A stretch of DNA of 64,000 bases from Cerioporus squamosus (Eukaryota; Basidiomycota; Agaricomycetes; Polyporales; Polyporaceae). Position numbers and translations under genes: made by a program. The stretch's first letter is position 1. Every line of letters begins with the position of its first letter. This document shows positions 11,395 through 23,511 of the stretch, in pieces. The notes beneath the pieces are model-generated. The model saw nothing but the letters and a program-made list of their open reading frames with translations, was not told the DNA's origin and made no database searches. Where the stretch lies: NCBI GenBank assembly GCA_022592435.1, contig JABYQS010000031.1, forward strand, positions 124,001-188,000, in the 5' to 3' direction.

Positions 11395-12647
11395 ATGTCC
11401 TCCCAGCATGCTTTCGCCGCCCTCTACGGCGCCTCCGCTCTGTCGCTCTATGAAGCGCAAGACTCCATGGAGTATGGCGAGCCCTCCGCGGATATGTGGC
11501 GCTGGGTTAACTGGGACTTGTGCGAAAAGTGAGTGCGGGCGCAGTCCATCAGAGCGACGACGTTCTGACCATGTCACTCAGGCCGGCCAGTGGCGCACAT
11601 GTTCCCATACCTTCCTCTCCAACCATAGGAGGTCAGAACTTCTTTCATAGCCTTAAGGCAGCTGTGGATGATGTTCTCCCCCCCCTTTCACCATCGCCAG
11701 CTTGGGTTCTCCCCGCTACTCCGGAGGCTTCTACCAGCGCTATTCCCACCACCGTCTTCCCGATGTTGACGACTCCGCACTTACCCTTAGCACAAGGTGT
11801 GTTCGATGAATTTATGGGCATGGGCCTCTGTGGTGGAATGGTTGAGGATAGCCAAACCACGCGAGACACATCCGCTCTTGCTCTCCTCAAGGATCCCCTG
11901 CGTCCTCCCTCGCCATGGTCGGATTCAACCGGATCCACATCCACCACCTCGTCTTCGCTCTCATATGTTGTCATGACTCCACCCTTTTCCCCATCCCCGA
12001 CCCCGTTCCCGTCCTCGTTCCCTTCCTCCTCTTCCTCCTCTTCGCCGCCCTCCAACAAGCATCCACCTTCCCCTACCGCTGCCTCAGATACGACCCCCAT
12101 CGTCTTGTCGGGTCGTTCTAAGGTCGGCCGCGTAAAGACGGCGCATTCTAAGCGGCCCCGGCCGCACAATACCGCGAAGCGAACCAGTCAAGGTAGCTCA
12201 CGGCGACCTCGTAACGCCCAGTTTGGCGAGCGACCCAAGGATATCGCCAGCTGCATCAACGTGCAGACGATGTTCTGTCTCCTATGCAAGGAACGGAAGG
12301 CCAACCGGTTGCCGGATCTCTTGCGTCACGTGAAGTCCCACTACCGAATTGTTGCGGACTGCACACTCGCGTGTCTTGGGGTGCCATACGATCCGACCAA
12401 TGAGTCACACAAGTGTCTCGTCGGAAACGATCCCCTCGTCATCCGGGACATCGTCATGGTGGGCGGCTGTGGCCAGGACTTCAGTCGCAAGGATGCGTAC
12501 AAGCGCCACGTGACAGGAACCTTGGAAAAACCGCCAAGATGCCTCGGGCGTGAAGCGCATCTCCAGTCGGTGAGTGGAGAGGAGAAGCGTACGTTGGAGG
12601 CGTGGCGTTGGAGGAGAGCGAACCTGAGCGAACGCATCGTGAGCTAA
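11395..12647 (+). CDS. C2H2-type zinc-finger protein, putative transcription factor
   Basis: Exon 1 (11395-11528) encodes MSSQHAFAALYGASALSLYE up to DLCEK. A 53-nt GT-AG intron joins it in frame to exon 2 (11582-12647); the total is 399 aa. The middle is disordered and rich in Ser, Pro and Thr, with runs of serine. A basic stretch (SGRSKVGRVKTAHSKRPRP) could be a nuclear signal. Near the C-terminus one finger has C-x2-C-x13-H-x3-H spacing (MFCLLCKERK, then LLRHVKSH). A second, incomplete finger-like segment is GGCGQDFSRKDAYKRH, where a later cysteine may replace the last histidine. This layout resembles fungal regulators, but no target is known. The upstream region carries the inverted-repeat element. 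Confidence 0.8.
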
Positions 12648-13343
12648 CGGGGAACACTCGCTTTCGTCATCTTCCCTATCCGCCCTTGCGAGCCTAGACA
12701 TCACGATCCGGCCAACACAATGTATCACTGCATGCGACATTCTCGATATTTCGTGGCACGGACATCTTATTGTAGTGGCTACTCATACTACTTCCTGTTA
12801 CTGTGGACTTTGGTACTTTACGGCCATCCTATTGCTCTCAGCTACGTACCGGCCCGGCGCGCTCTCTTTGTATACTTAGTAACGTCGCAACTGTATTTCT
12901 TATGTCATTTCCCTCGCTTTGATTTGATCCTGTATTCCATAGATACAAGCCCATATAACGCGGTCATAAGTGGATAGAATCTCAGGTGGGTTCGGCAATA
13001 TCGGAGCAGCCAGCACCTCAGAGCCGTCACGCTGATACGTACGAAACATGTCCCAGTCGCGAATCGAGATACTTAGCCTTGGGTCATCGAGCAGATTGAA
13101 CCCTTGCACCTCCGGAATTGTCGGTGGGGAGTGTATGGCGGAGCCTCGCCCATGGGGAGTGGTTAGGAAGTGTCGAAGTTAGCGGTAAGTCACAGAATGC
13201 CCTATCGGGACGCGGTCCCATGGTCCGCTTGTAGGCAGCGAGCACGTGCCCTCGAATTTCTCGGGCGCTTGTGCAACTGAAGCCCCAAGGTTCCAAACAG
13301 CCTCTGCTTCACACTACACGCTCCTGCTTCCTCACCCGCTGCT
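12648..13343. other. Intergenic, with a possible unassigned minus-strand coding fragment
   Basis: About 700 nt between the zinc-finger gene and EBP2. On the minus strand an open stretch ending at 12900 reads plausibly protein-like (LLDDPRLSISIRDWDMF, then ILSTYDRVIWACIYG) but has no clear start or family. It may be a decayed exon or chance. The EBP2 promoter should lie at the right end. Confidence 0.3.
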
Positions 13344-14838
13344 ATGCCATCCAAACTCAAGGAAAAGAAGGCCAAGTCTCAGCCAAAGGCGAAAGTGCCA
13401 GAGAAGCCTTCTGCGAAAGTGGTCAAACGGGCGGCGGCGGAGTCCGACGATTCGGAGGACGAGGACGAGCAAAAGCAAGACGGCGTCTCGGGAGGGGAGG
13501 CCAGCGGGGATGACGCAGAGAACTGGGTTGACGAGGATGAGTCGGATGAGGACGAAGACGAGGGCGTGGATGAGGAGGGCATGGCGAAGCTCATGAAGGC
13601 ACTCGGCGAGGATGGTCTGGACGAGTACGCGCAAGAACAGCTGCGCGCCTTGGCAGAAAGTGACGAAGAAGAGAGCGACGAAGATGGTGAGGGGGAGGAA
13701 GAAGGGTCTGGGGAGGAAGAGGACGCGGAGGCAGCAGAAGAGGGAGAGGGTTCCGACGCAGAAGAGGACGCCGAGGGTGCAGTCGCCGGGCCCAGCGAGG
13801 AGGCGGTGATCCCAGTTGACGAGCTCTCGGACGAGGAGATGCTGGACGAAGACGCCATGCCTCGACAGAAGGTGGAGATTGACAACAAGGTGCGTCCATG
13901 TGCATATATACTCGTCTATGCGGCGGTCTGACCGGAAGCTCTCCTATAGATTGCGCTCGAGCGGATACGAAGCACTATCGCGCTGGATCCATCATTACCT
14001 TGGACAGAGACCCTCACTGTCACCTACCCCGAAACAATTGATGTCGACGTCGACGACGACCTGAACCGCGAGCTTGCCTTGTACGTCCTCGCGTCCCTTT
14101 GTTCTCTTTCACAACTCACTGTTTGCGTCTGCTCGTAGCTACAAGCAAGCCCTCCATGGCGCGCAGACTGCCCGCTCGCTCGCGCAAAAGCACAATTTCC
14201 CCTTCACCCGCCCCGCTGACTACTTCGCCGAGATGGTGAAGAACGATGCGCACATGGAGCGCATCCGCCAGCGGCTGCTCGACGAGAGCGCAGGACTCAA
14301 GCGCGCCGAGGAGAAGCGGAAGGAGCGCGAGGGCAAGAAGTTCGGCAAGCAGGTCCAGCTGGAGAAAATCAAGGAGCGGCAGCAGGGCAAGAAGGAGATG
14401 GAGGAGCGTCTCAAGGGCCTCAAGAGGAGTGAGTGTTGCATTTTCCCTCAGCTCCTGCGCGCAGATGTGCAGCAGTTTGCATGTTTGTGCTTCGGGGTTG
14501 CTGACGCTTGACCTATAGAACGAAAGGGCGCCTTGGATGGAGCGGATGGCGAAGACTTCGACGTCGCAGTCGAAGACGCGATCGCCGACCGCCCCTCAAA
14601 ACGCGCGAAGGGCCCGAACGGTAAGGCGAAGCTTCCGCGTACAGCACGCGACAAGAAGTTCGGATTCGGAGGCGCGGGCAGGCGATCGAAACAAAACACG
14701 AAGGATTCTACGGACTCTTTCGTGCAGCGTGGAGGACCGGGGGGCAGGAAGGGTCCCGGTAAAGGCGGAAAGGGAGCGAAGACTGCACCGAAGCGGCCTG
14801 GGAAGAGCAAGCGGATGGCGCAGCGTAGTCGGACATAG
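13344..14838 (+). CDS. EBP2: rRNA-processing protein EBP2
   Basis: Four exons (13344-13889, 13950-14080, 14139-14428, 14519-14838) encode 428 aa; all junctions are GT-AG and in phase. EBP2 is a nucleolar factor needed for 27S pre-rRNA processing and 60S subunit assembly. The N-terminal third is extremely acidic (DEDEDEGVDEEGMAKLMKAL). The conserved core holds QKVEIDNK, PWTETLTVTYPETIDVD, FTRPADYFAEMVKNDAHMER and a long KREEK-type basic coiled region. The C-terminal tail is Gly/Lys-rich (GRKGPGKGGKGAKTAPKRPG), as in other EBP2 proteins. Yeast Ebp2 has 427 residues, close to this length. No frame problems were seen. Confidence 0.95.
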
Positions 14839-15189
14839 TGACCCTGCTGAGGTCCGAATGTTCTCTTCTTCTGTTTACTGCTGTGTAGGTTGCCTGGTAT
14901 CGTGGGTTGACACATCTTCCTTGACTTTCTTGGTATGCTGGTGTGGCTGCACAGGTGTCTGACATGTCCGATATCTCCTACATCATTTGCCAGTAAGAGA
15001 ACGTGTATTATCGGGCTGGCGCAGGGCCTGCCCAAGCTGCGGCGAACAGTCCCGACAGGCCCAAATCTACAGTACAAGTGACAAACAGCGTCGTGCGCAT
15101 GTGCAAATGACAAGACATAGTGCGACTAGCGCGCTGCGAAGGTATGGCGGGGCGGTCTCATGGATACTGCCACAATGGCCGCGTGCTCC
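14839..15189. other. Convergent 3' intergenic
   Basis: About 350 nt between the 3' ends of EBP2 (plus) and the DUF6534-type gene (minus). It holds only terminator and UTR sequence as far as I can see. Confidence 0.4.
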
Positions 15190-17414
15190 TCAAAACCTGC
15201 CCCCGTATTGGTCTTGAGGAGTCGCTTCCTCGTCGCGCAGAGTCCTGTGGGTCTACTCGATTGGGCTCCGTGTCAGCAAATCATCTGGGCAGGTGCAAAG
15301 GAGAGTGAGACGTACCGTGCCGGTGCGAACAGTGTGTGTGGTGTGAGATGTGTAGTTGCTCAGCCCTGTTCTTGGTCTCTTGATCGTACCGCCGTAATCC
15401 GACACGTCAACTGTCGTCATAGTACGGGTGTCGAACGACGGTGCGTCATACGCCCTATCAAACGCCGCGTCGTATGAGGGGTTCGACGCAAACTGGAGGG
15501 TCTGAGAACGTTCGGCGGCAGTCAGCATGATGTCGCCGTAAGGTGTGATCGGACGAACGTACCGCGACCTGATGGCTGTCCTGTTTGAGATAGCCCATCG
15601 TCGGCACCTTGCTGACGGGTCTGCTGATACCACCGGGGCGCACGGCGGAGAAGTTACTGAGGGAAGGCGGCTGCGTCTGATCGAGCTCCGTGTCCATGAT
15701 GATCTTCCGGAGGGCAACACGCGCGTTCAGCCTGGGAGAGCCATGAGCGTATGCATGGTCATGAAGTCCAGACCGCACTGGATATCTCGGGCTGGGACTT
15801 ACGTCGCGAGCATGGAGTTCGTGTACACCTTCGAGAGTGCATTATGGAACGCGAGCCAGACAAGTGTCTGCGGCCAGATGAATTTCTACGCGACGTCGAA
15901 TCCGAGAGTCAGCATAAGGTCCCAACGAGCTGTATGTAGACCAGAGATGATCACTCACCGTCAAGAGCGTAAGGACCTGCACCACGCTGCAGCACAGCCA
16001 TCTCGTCAAATGCATGTCCTTGCCGATCATGAGAGTGAAGATGGGAGATGAAGGATGCTTACGCCGCGATCGCGCCTCGGTTCACCAAGAACACGATGAT
16101 GCGATTGAGCATGACATTAGTCCTGCGAAGCGATAGTGCGAGTGATAGCGCGGGTGCGGAGAGCGTTTGTTTGTCAACATCTGCTCGTTGCTCGGGCTGA
16201 GATATAGATGCACGACTCACTTCTGGCGGACGGCGACCTTCTCAGTCCAGAGATACCAGCAGAGGATGACCGTGATGCCGATGTCGACGACCATGCCCAG
16301 TACCCAGTTGGCGGTCAGAGGACGTGTGACGGCTGGTCGGTCGGTGTCCGCCCAGGACGAGTCGTGTATCCTATGATGGAACCATGAGTCACGAGGCCGA
16401 CTGAGCCGACTCGGGGGGACATACACCCTGGTAAGATGGCTACGACCATGGCTGTAGGCACGGAATTAGCTCCTGCGTATTGTAGATAACCCTGGTATAG
16501 ACTCACCGTATGACGCCAGCGCAACAACACCCTGGATCGGCTGTGAGCGAAGCAGAAAACCGGGTCATCCTCAGAGGAACGCACCAGGAACGCAGGGATG
16601 TACCACATGTACGGTCGCACTGCACGCAAATTGTCAGAGTCCTCTTCAGGCCAGGTAGGTAAATACACGGACGATGGTACATTCGTAGCAGGAAGAAACT
16701 GATAGACTGATCGTCAGATGCGGTGAATGATCTGCAGGTATGCCAGAAACCTACATCTGTACGATGAACACGACGGTGTACTACTCCGCACACCAGAAGC
16801 TTGAGCGACGGCTCATTCTGAATTTTATACGGGAACTTACTGTTACGAGCAGCTCGGCCTGCGCGCTCCTGGATATTACGACGGACTGTCAATACAGACG
16901 CTTCGGACACGCATGGCAACACCGGGTACAGACCAAACTTCGGCCTGGAGCGCTGGAGGATTGTTGTAGTTCTGGATGAGGTAGAAGTACACCTCGTGCG
17001 TATCGAATATGGTCGTCAACGTGTCCAATATCCTGCCAGAGAACGGTCAGTCTCCAGTGAGCTGGTGGATAGCATCCCACATACCATAGTACCGCCACCT
17101 GTTGTTGTGCCCCTTCGTTAGCAGAACGTGTGGTCTAAGCCGGCTGGCAAACGCACCGAAGACTTGAGCATCCAGGAGTCCTTCGGGAACTCTTCGAAAT
17201 AGTACAAGGTCTGCAGTACAGTAAATCCATACAACCTATATGCGCCGCAGGCGGGTTCGATGTCAGTTGGTCGAATTCGAAGTTCGCACGGACTGAGACG
17301 CCAAACTTACGCTGCTGTAATAATAGTGGAAAGGAGCATCACGCCGTACGAGCTCCCGAGCTCGAGATCGGCGGGAGGCGCACCACCGGCGTAGGGGGTG
17401 GGGGCGAACGACAT
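15190..17414 (-). CDS. Multi-pass membrane protein of the basidiomycete DUF6534 type
   Basis: The start at 17414 gives MSFAPTPYAGGAPPADLELG followed by GVMLLSTIITAA. More than ten small exons with GT-AG introns follow. Readable segments in order are LYGFTVLQTLYYFEEFPKDS, VAVLWILDTLTTIFDTHEVY, SAQAELLVT, YTVVFIVQIFFLLR, PYMWYIPAFLPIQGVVALAS, PLTANWVLGMVVDIGITVI, NRIIVFLVNRGAIAA, WPQTLVWLAFHNALSKVY and LNARVALRK, then a polar tail ending QYGGRF. This is the layout of a large, expanded family of Agaricomycete proteins with about seven membrane helices, a variable C-tail and no established function. One junction near 16,600-16,700 does not keep phase by my reading: either I misplaced a splice site or a base is wrong there. 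Length is roughly 390 aa. Confidence 0.8.
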
Positions 17415-17450
17415 GGTGCGACTGGGGGTGGACCGTCCGCGGCACTCAGA

Positions 17451-17458
17451 CTATATAG
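17451..17458 (-). promoter_or_regulatory. TATA-like box of the DUF6534-type gene
   Basis: CTATATAG lies about 38 nt upstream of the start codon at 17414 on the minus strand, in GC-rich surroundings. Confidence 0.4.
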
Positions 17459-18585
17459 TGTCCTGTAGCGGGGGAGAGGCGAGCTTCGTGATGGACTTGA
17501 TCGGCACGTTGGATGCGGCTTCGATACTTGTAGTCACTCGAAGTCACTCGAGACTCGGCGTGGGATCAAACCACCGGATCCTAGAATGGCTTCTTGCAGC
17601 ACCTGGAGATTGCCAGCCTTCAAGGTTCCTTGCACCGACGGTTCGGACTTTGTGCGAGATGGCAGGGGAGGCAGGGCATTTGCGTTCCTAGAGATTGCGG
17701 AGGCCGCTAGACTCGACATCTGCCAGAGGAAGGATGATGATGGATAGCACGTCAGCTTGCCTGTACAGGCATCGTTTTCTCAGTGTCGACTGCGAGACCA
17801 GGGGTGAGTTCGATCTATGACCATCGCTTTCATCTTGGGTCCTGGCAGAACTTCTTCAGCTGGGTGAGACTGAAACACCCGCCTCGGTGGCAATCTGCCA
17901 GAGAGTGTTCTATCGGAAAGGGTACGCTCACAGTCGAGGTTACTGGTGCTCAACGATGGTTAGTGACGTTCACAGCCGACAGACACTGGCTCAAAAGCAG
18001 CATCAAAATCAACGGTGAGCATATGACAATGACGGCTGTGGAAGACATATGAAAATGCCGACTACGGAGGGAGAGGCCTACCGACAGAGAACAGAGTTGT
18101 CCGTGCGGAGGGCCAGAGGCACATCAAGATGGTCCTCACGCTCCTCATTGGTCCGGGAACCTGTGCACCTGTACGGAAGGCATTTGCTATATTGGTCAGT
18201 GTCGTATATCATTGCGGAGATGCTCGAGTGTGTGGGGAAGGATAACGTACGTGCGATGTCCAGATGATCAGTTATTGCATCCACCGCAGACCAGTGCAGA
18301 CCCTTGCCGAGGAACGGGAGTGAGCCATGCTCAATTGTTCGGGGTGCGAGATCCCAAAGCAAGCAGCTGTCCTGGCAAAGTAATCTGAGAGTTAACCAAA
18401 CATTGCGGCGGATGGAGAGTAGGAACGTCCTGAACTGAACGCCTGCCATACAGAGGATGCATTCCCACGGTTAATCCAGGCTTTCGACGACGTTCTCGAG
18501 TCTCGCCGGTCCCTGGCGTGTAACGCACCTTGTCGACCGACCACCACCACCGCCCCGCTGCTCGCCGTTGCCCACAGCCCTCACC
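17459..18585. other. Divergent intergenic region, no gene seen
   Basis: About 1.1 kb between the divergent DUF6534-type gene and the 140-aa protein gene. Several short open frames exist on both strands, but none shows splice continuity or a known motif. It should contain two promoters. Confidence 0.4.
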
Positions 18586-19271
18586 ATGTCCGCCGTCTCA
18601 ACACCAGTGCCATCCAGCGGGTACGCCTCTCCCTCTCCTGCACCATTGTCCGCCCTCCCTGCCCCGCCGAAACCTAACTCCCACCACCCCAAACCCAAAC
18701 CTGTCAATGTCTTCTCTAACGACGGTTCATTCCTAGAGCGTTTCCAGCGACTGAAGAAGGTGCGTAGCTCCAGCTTTTCTAGCGCATGCGTGCACGCGCA
18801 TAACGGACTAACCGGCCGTGTTGTGTCTGATTGCAGGAGGAGGATGAGAAGAAGAAGCAGGAGGAAGTCATCGCGAAGTACGTTCACCATCTGCCTCTAT
18901 ATTACCCCCGTATCCTATAAAACTTACGCCTTCCTATCATTGATGTCACAGGAAGCGGGAGTTTGACAACCGTTTCGTGAGTGCTCGTGGTACCACCACA
19001 CCTCGTCATCTATGCTCATACGATCCGTCTACTCGTAGAAAAACCGGGGCAAGCGCCGTTCTCCTGATGATGCGAGCTCAACACCTGCTAGTACTACAGA
19101 GAACCCCGCCAAGAAGCCTAAGGTTGATGAGCCGCTCAGTGAGTCTCGAGCAGACCGTGTCTGTGTTGCTATGCTGAACAGACTACAGCCCAGTATCAGA
19201 AAGAGCTACAGCAGTATGCCGATAAGAGTTTGAAGGACAGTGGTATCGGCGTGCGGCCACTCGTGAAGTGA
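18586..19271 (+). CDS. Small conserved-looking basic nuclear protein, function unknown
   Basis: Five exons (18586-18759, 18837-18877, 18952-18976, 19039-19138, 19189-19271) join exactly in phase to give 140 aa. The N-terminus is Ser/Pro-rich. Then comes NDGSFLERFQRLKKEEDEKK and a charged helix with AKKREFDNRFKNRGKRR, which looks like a short coiled coil ending in a basic patch. A second basic cluster, PAKKPKV, resembles a nuclear localisation signal. The protein ends in ELQQYADKSLKDSGIGVRPL. I do not recognise the family. The fact that four introns splice cleanly around 25-100 nt exons argues that it is a real gene. RNA-processing roles are possible given the composition, but that is a guess. 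Confidence 0.75.
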
Positions 19272-19591
19272 TAGTGATCCATTCGGGCTCTTCGTGTATG
19301 TGCGTACTACAACTTCTCTCTTCGCGAAGGCACCTATGCTGACGTCAGTCCACTCAGTTATATGCTATCGTCGTTCGTCTTCTGTTCAGGTTCATTGTTA
19401 CTCGTAATGCTACATGTTCGCAATACACACTTCAGCAACCAATACAATCGCGTCGTTCTGGAGTCCTCCCCTTCTACGCGTCCATTGACCGCGTTTGACA
19501 AGTGCCACCTTGACGCACGCCAGACCGCACCCATACCAATAGCCATTTGAACGACGCTCGCATTGTTTCTTCAGCACGTCAGCGCGTCATA

Positions 19592-22500
19592 CTACAACTC
19601 CTCTTCTTCCTGGCTCTCGAGACACTGCAAACGCGGTATCACCAGGCCAGGCCGCACCCCACGCGCAAGTTCCTGTTTGAACTTGGCCTGTAGCCGCTGC
19701 GTCCGCGCAGCCACCTCTGGTTCCACCTCTTCGTCTTGGGACGGCAGCCTTGACAGGATCTTCGTCTTCGCGACACCTTTGTCCTTGCTCGTCGCGCTCG
19801 TTAAGGCAGACGGAGACGCGTTGAGATGGAGGCTTGAAGCACTCGCACTCGCACTCGCAGTTGGAGTCGACCCGGCTTGCTCACGCAGCTTCCGGCGCTC
19901 CATCTTGGCCTTGAAAGCCGGGGTGACAAGATGAGGAGCGGCTTGCGCCAGCTTCTCAGCAATCTTGAGAGCGTCTCGTTGCGACTTGCCCTTCGTCTTC
20001 ATCTTGCCTGTCTTTCCAGCAATGGTGGCTGGCGATACAGATGCTGCAACTGGTCGTGCAACCCCGTCCACACTCGCAGACGCCGCAATCTGAACAGAAC
20101 TTTGCAAGTCCGCGCCTGGACTGGTGAGTCGGCCTGCGACCGCGACAGCGCTGACAGAGGCCCGCAGCGCGCCTTCGGCCTGCGCCCCACCACGCCGGCT
20201 GGGACTTGCTGTGAGCACGACTGTCGCGTTCTCTTCTCGCGCCAGCGCCAGAGCGGGAACCATTGCTGCCAGTCGCGCCCGCGGAGGCGTGACAGTCGCG
20301 TTGCTGCTCGCTCGTCGTCGCTTCGGACTTGGCGGCGCGGCACGATGGTTTGCCTCTTCATCATGTTCGCCGGGACTGGGCCGCTTGCGCAGGTTGCGGA
20401 GGTCGAGGAGGGGGCTGGAATTCACATCTTGCGATGTGTTGGAAGCAGAACTATTCCTGTGTTGGTCGGGAGTCGACTTCTTGCGATCCGTGTGCTTCGG
20501 TACAATCGTAGCCGCGGGGGCAAGAGATGACGTTGGAGGGGTGCGTGGTAGCGGGGGTCGCTCCTCCCTGAACAGCACAGCGGATCGCCTTGCATGGGTA
20601 GCTGGGGTGGGAATGACGACCATCTTGCCCTTGCGCGCGGTCGAAAGCTCAAGGGGGGACCCAAGAGTCGCGCGACGAGGAGTGCGCGGCAGGTCGTTCT
20701 CGTCCGCCATGACCGCGTCCTGAGTCTGCGCGCGGGACTCCGGGGTCATCGGACGCTGCGGCTCTTCTGGCTGGGGCGACGAGGAACGCAACCAGTGAGA
20801 CAGATCTTGAGACGCAGCCTTCGATCGTGGGGTCAGCGGCAAGCTGGGAAGCCGCACGAGTCTCGACGGGCCAGCAACGGGCTCGTCTGGGAGAGGTGAC
20901 GAGGTCCTCTCAGCATACATCGCGACTGGGTTGGTGGTCTTCTGTCCCAAGAGGAACTGCATCGTGAACTCACGCTGGTTTTCGTCCCCGCTATCCGAGT
21001 CTACACTCGGCGACCTGAGAGCCTTCGGTACCATGTTGGAGGACGAAGATGACAAACGAGCCATCGCCGCCTTCGTCTGTTCTATCGTTGCTCGTCCTTG
21101 GAAACCGCGCCTCAGTGGAGCAGAGGTCGGCGGAGGCGACGAGGACATAGGCTCCGTGTCGCTGCCAGAGCCACCTCCCATACGACTTGGCTTCGGCATC
21201 TCCACTGGGGCGTGCTTGGAGGAAGGCCGATACCGGCCTTCCAGGATCTGCTCTACCACCCTGCGGTGGGGAGCCGGGAGAAACTCCTTCATGACCGAAA
21301 GTTTCTTCTGCATGCGGCCGCTGTCTGCCCACTTCTCTGCGAGCTCCCGCGCGCCTTCGCCCTCGAGGTTCTTCAAAGCAACGTCCTCGACCAGCTCCGG
21401 ACCACCCCGGACGGTTGCGTAGATCTCGCCAAGGTCTGTCGGCACCGTAGTCGATACATTCGACTCCACGGATGCGTCATCAGCGAGACATCCCGCGAAC
21501 ATTGCTTGTATGCACGCGGCGTCGAGCCCCTTGAGGGCAGGCTCGAGCGTGTTCGGAACAACCCGTCGAGGCTTGAATAAGGAAACGAATCTTCGCAACT
21601 CAGGCAATGTCGAGTGCCTTGCCAGCGGTACGAGCTAGACAGTGGCATAAGCAGAGTGATGCGACGACACATGCACGAATCTGCAACTCACCAGGTGGTT
21701 CGCCTGCTTGCCTGTGCGCAACTGCTCTGCCGTTTCCGCGATATACCGCTGCCAGCTGGCGACGGTCATGTTGACCGGGTTGACGTATACAACATGGTCG
21801 CCACTCGGAGTATGTGACTCGCGGCCGTTCACACGAACTTGCTCGCACCGCTCAAATCGCTCGCATGCGTGAAAACGGGTCATCGTCTCGTCCCTCGTGA
21901 TGATAGAGCGCAGGAAGGGATCGCCGGTTATATGAGAGTATACGCCATGCTTGTAGCGATCAACGTGTATCTACATGCCGGGCGTGAGACGGGCGATACA
22001 ACAAGGGCACATGAGGAACGTACCTTTGCCCCAAAGGTTCGTGCAATAGCCTTATAGATCTCCTCATATCCCCAGGTCCAGAGGTTTAGGAAGAACCGTG
22101 TGCTCGGAGGATAAAGGGACATCAGAGACGCCAGCTGAGCGGCAGCTTCGTCCTATTTGCATTCAAGTTCACCAGCGAAGCCAACGTATATTCTAAGGCG
22201 AGGACTGACCTTTGGGGGAACGTCATAATCGCTGAGAATACATGCTGTGTCCAGATATATAGCGTCAAGCCTTGGTGGCTCTGCAGTCGGATATTCTGAA
22301 CTCTTGCAGACTGGTCGTGCGGTGGCGATATACTGTTGTATGTGGGGGTTACGCTTGAGTGCTTCGAGGAACCACGGCTCCGCTCTGAGGTCTCCTGTAT
22401 GGAGTACGGCTCCCTTAGCACCTTCGACAAGGAACCTGAATCGCGTGGTCAAGTGTCGGCCTAAACATCCAGTGATATCCACTCACATGACAGCCCCAGG

Positions 22501-23030
22501 ACAATGGTTAGCGTCGAGTAGCGTAATCGTAACCTCGTCTACGCCATTCAGGACGAATTTGGTGGGTACGTGGAGGTGCGTAGCACGCTGTATGCGCGTT
22601 TTTAGGAGCTCCCAGCCTATGATCACCAGTTACAAACATGGAGACGCACCAGAAGATCTCTTGAACCGTGATAAGCCATGTTCCCATCCTCTAGCCGTTG
22701 CGGCGCAACCCTCAAGTGGGCAAACGTACGAACGTTCTCCGCACGTAGTGCGGCGTCTCGCAATGATCGCTCCGCGTATACCTCGTGCCGGAGCAGCATC
22801 TCCTTCGCGTCGTACGAGCACACAACCGTCTGACCGAACGAGCGTGCCGCGAGGCCGGTCAGATGGTCGGTGTGGGTGTGGGTCAGAAGGTAGAGGCTTG
22901 CTGTTGATGGAAGGCTGGCGGTTGCATACAACGCAGACGAGGAAGAGTTCGTTGAGGACGATTTGGAGAAGTCGTCGACGCGTATAGGGTAGGGGAGGAT
23001 GAAAGAATTGTAAGGCGCTCCTTGAGGCAT
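19592..23030 (-). CDS. Artemis/Pso2-type DNA-repair metallo-beta-lactamase nuclease
   Basis: Six exons (22650-23030, 22487-22587, 22210-22435, 22024-22152, 21692-21970, 19592-21634) sum to 3159 nt and encode 1052 aa without frame errors. The N-terminal ~430 residues are the metallo-beta-lactamase/beta-CASP nuclease of the SNM1 family, which processes interstrand crosslinks and DNA ends. Visible metal-site motifs are HTHTDH (residues 51-56), NHCPG (H155) and HTGD (D176). A DRMBL-type segment follows (VVYVNPVNMT, then LVPLARHSTLPELRRFVSLF). There is no N-terminal zinc finger, and the domain starts at residue ~7, closer to Artemis than to Pso2/SNM1A. The last ~600 residues are disordered, rich in Ser, Pro and Arg, with SPKRRR-type clusters and many S/T-P sites. 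That tail is much longer than in human Artemis (692 aa total). Confidence 0.93.
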
Positions 23031-23511
23031 GGTGGTGGCGGCAGGGGCGACAGAGGTAAATGGGAGCTTCAGCGAGGATGGGTGAAAGGTCCTGGTCCAA
23101 GCTAGGAATCGCCTCGACGGTAGTCAGCAGCTAGGACTCCTGTCCTATTGTTCTTCAGGTTGTAGAGGTGTGAACGCGCTTCATGAGGTCCACGCACAGT
23201 TACTGTGACTTGCTTCAGACGCGTTACGGAAGACTCTCGAGACCACCGGAGGTATGTAGGATATATGGTCGGTTCTTGTCGTGAGCCGTGGTTCCAAGGA
23301 AAGGGTACAGAATAAGTTAAGAATAAGTAAGAGTCGCAAGGAGAGCTTCCCGCTTGCAGTGTCAGAAGCGCACAAGATGGCGAGCGCCGAGAAGTTGAAG
23401 AGGCCCAGAATTTCCCACGATCACGCATCTCTATTCCGGCAAATCACATGTGAGGTTTCTGCTGGTTAAAACCACCATCAAGCCAACACCGATTCCCTAA
23501 CCACTCCCCAT
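23031..23511. other. Divergent promoter region
   Basis: About 480 nt between the start of the nuclease gene (minus) and the HNH-like gene (plus). No feature beyond promoter position was recognised. Confidence 0.35.

Noticed and set aside
13379..13888. Minus-strand serine-rich frame over EBP2
   Set aside because: Antisense shadow of the acidic N-terminus of EBP2.
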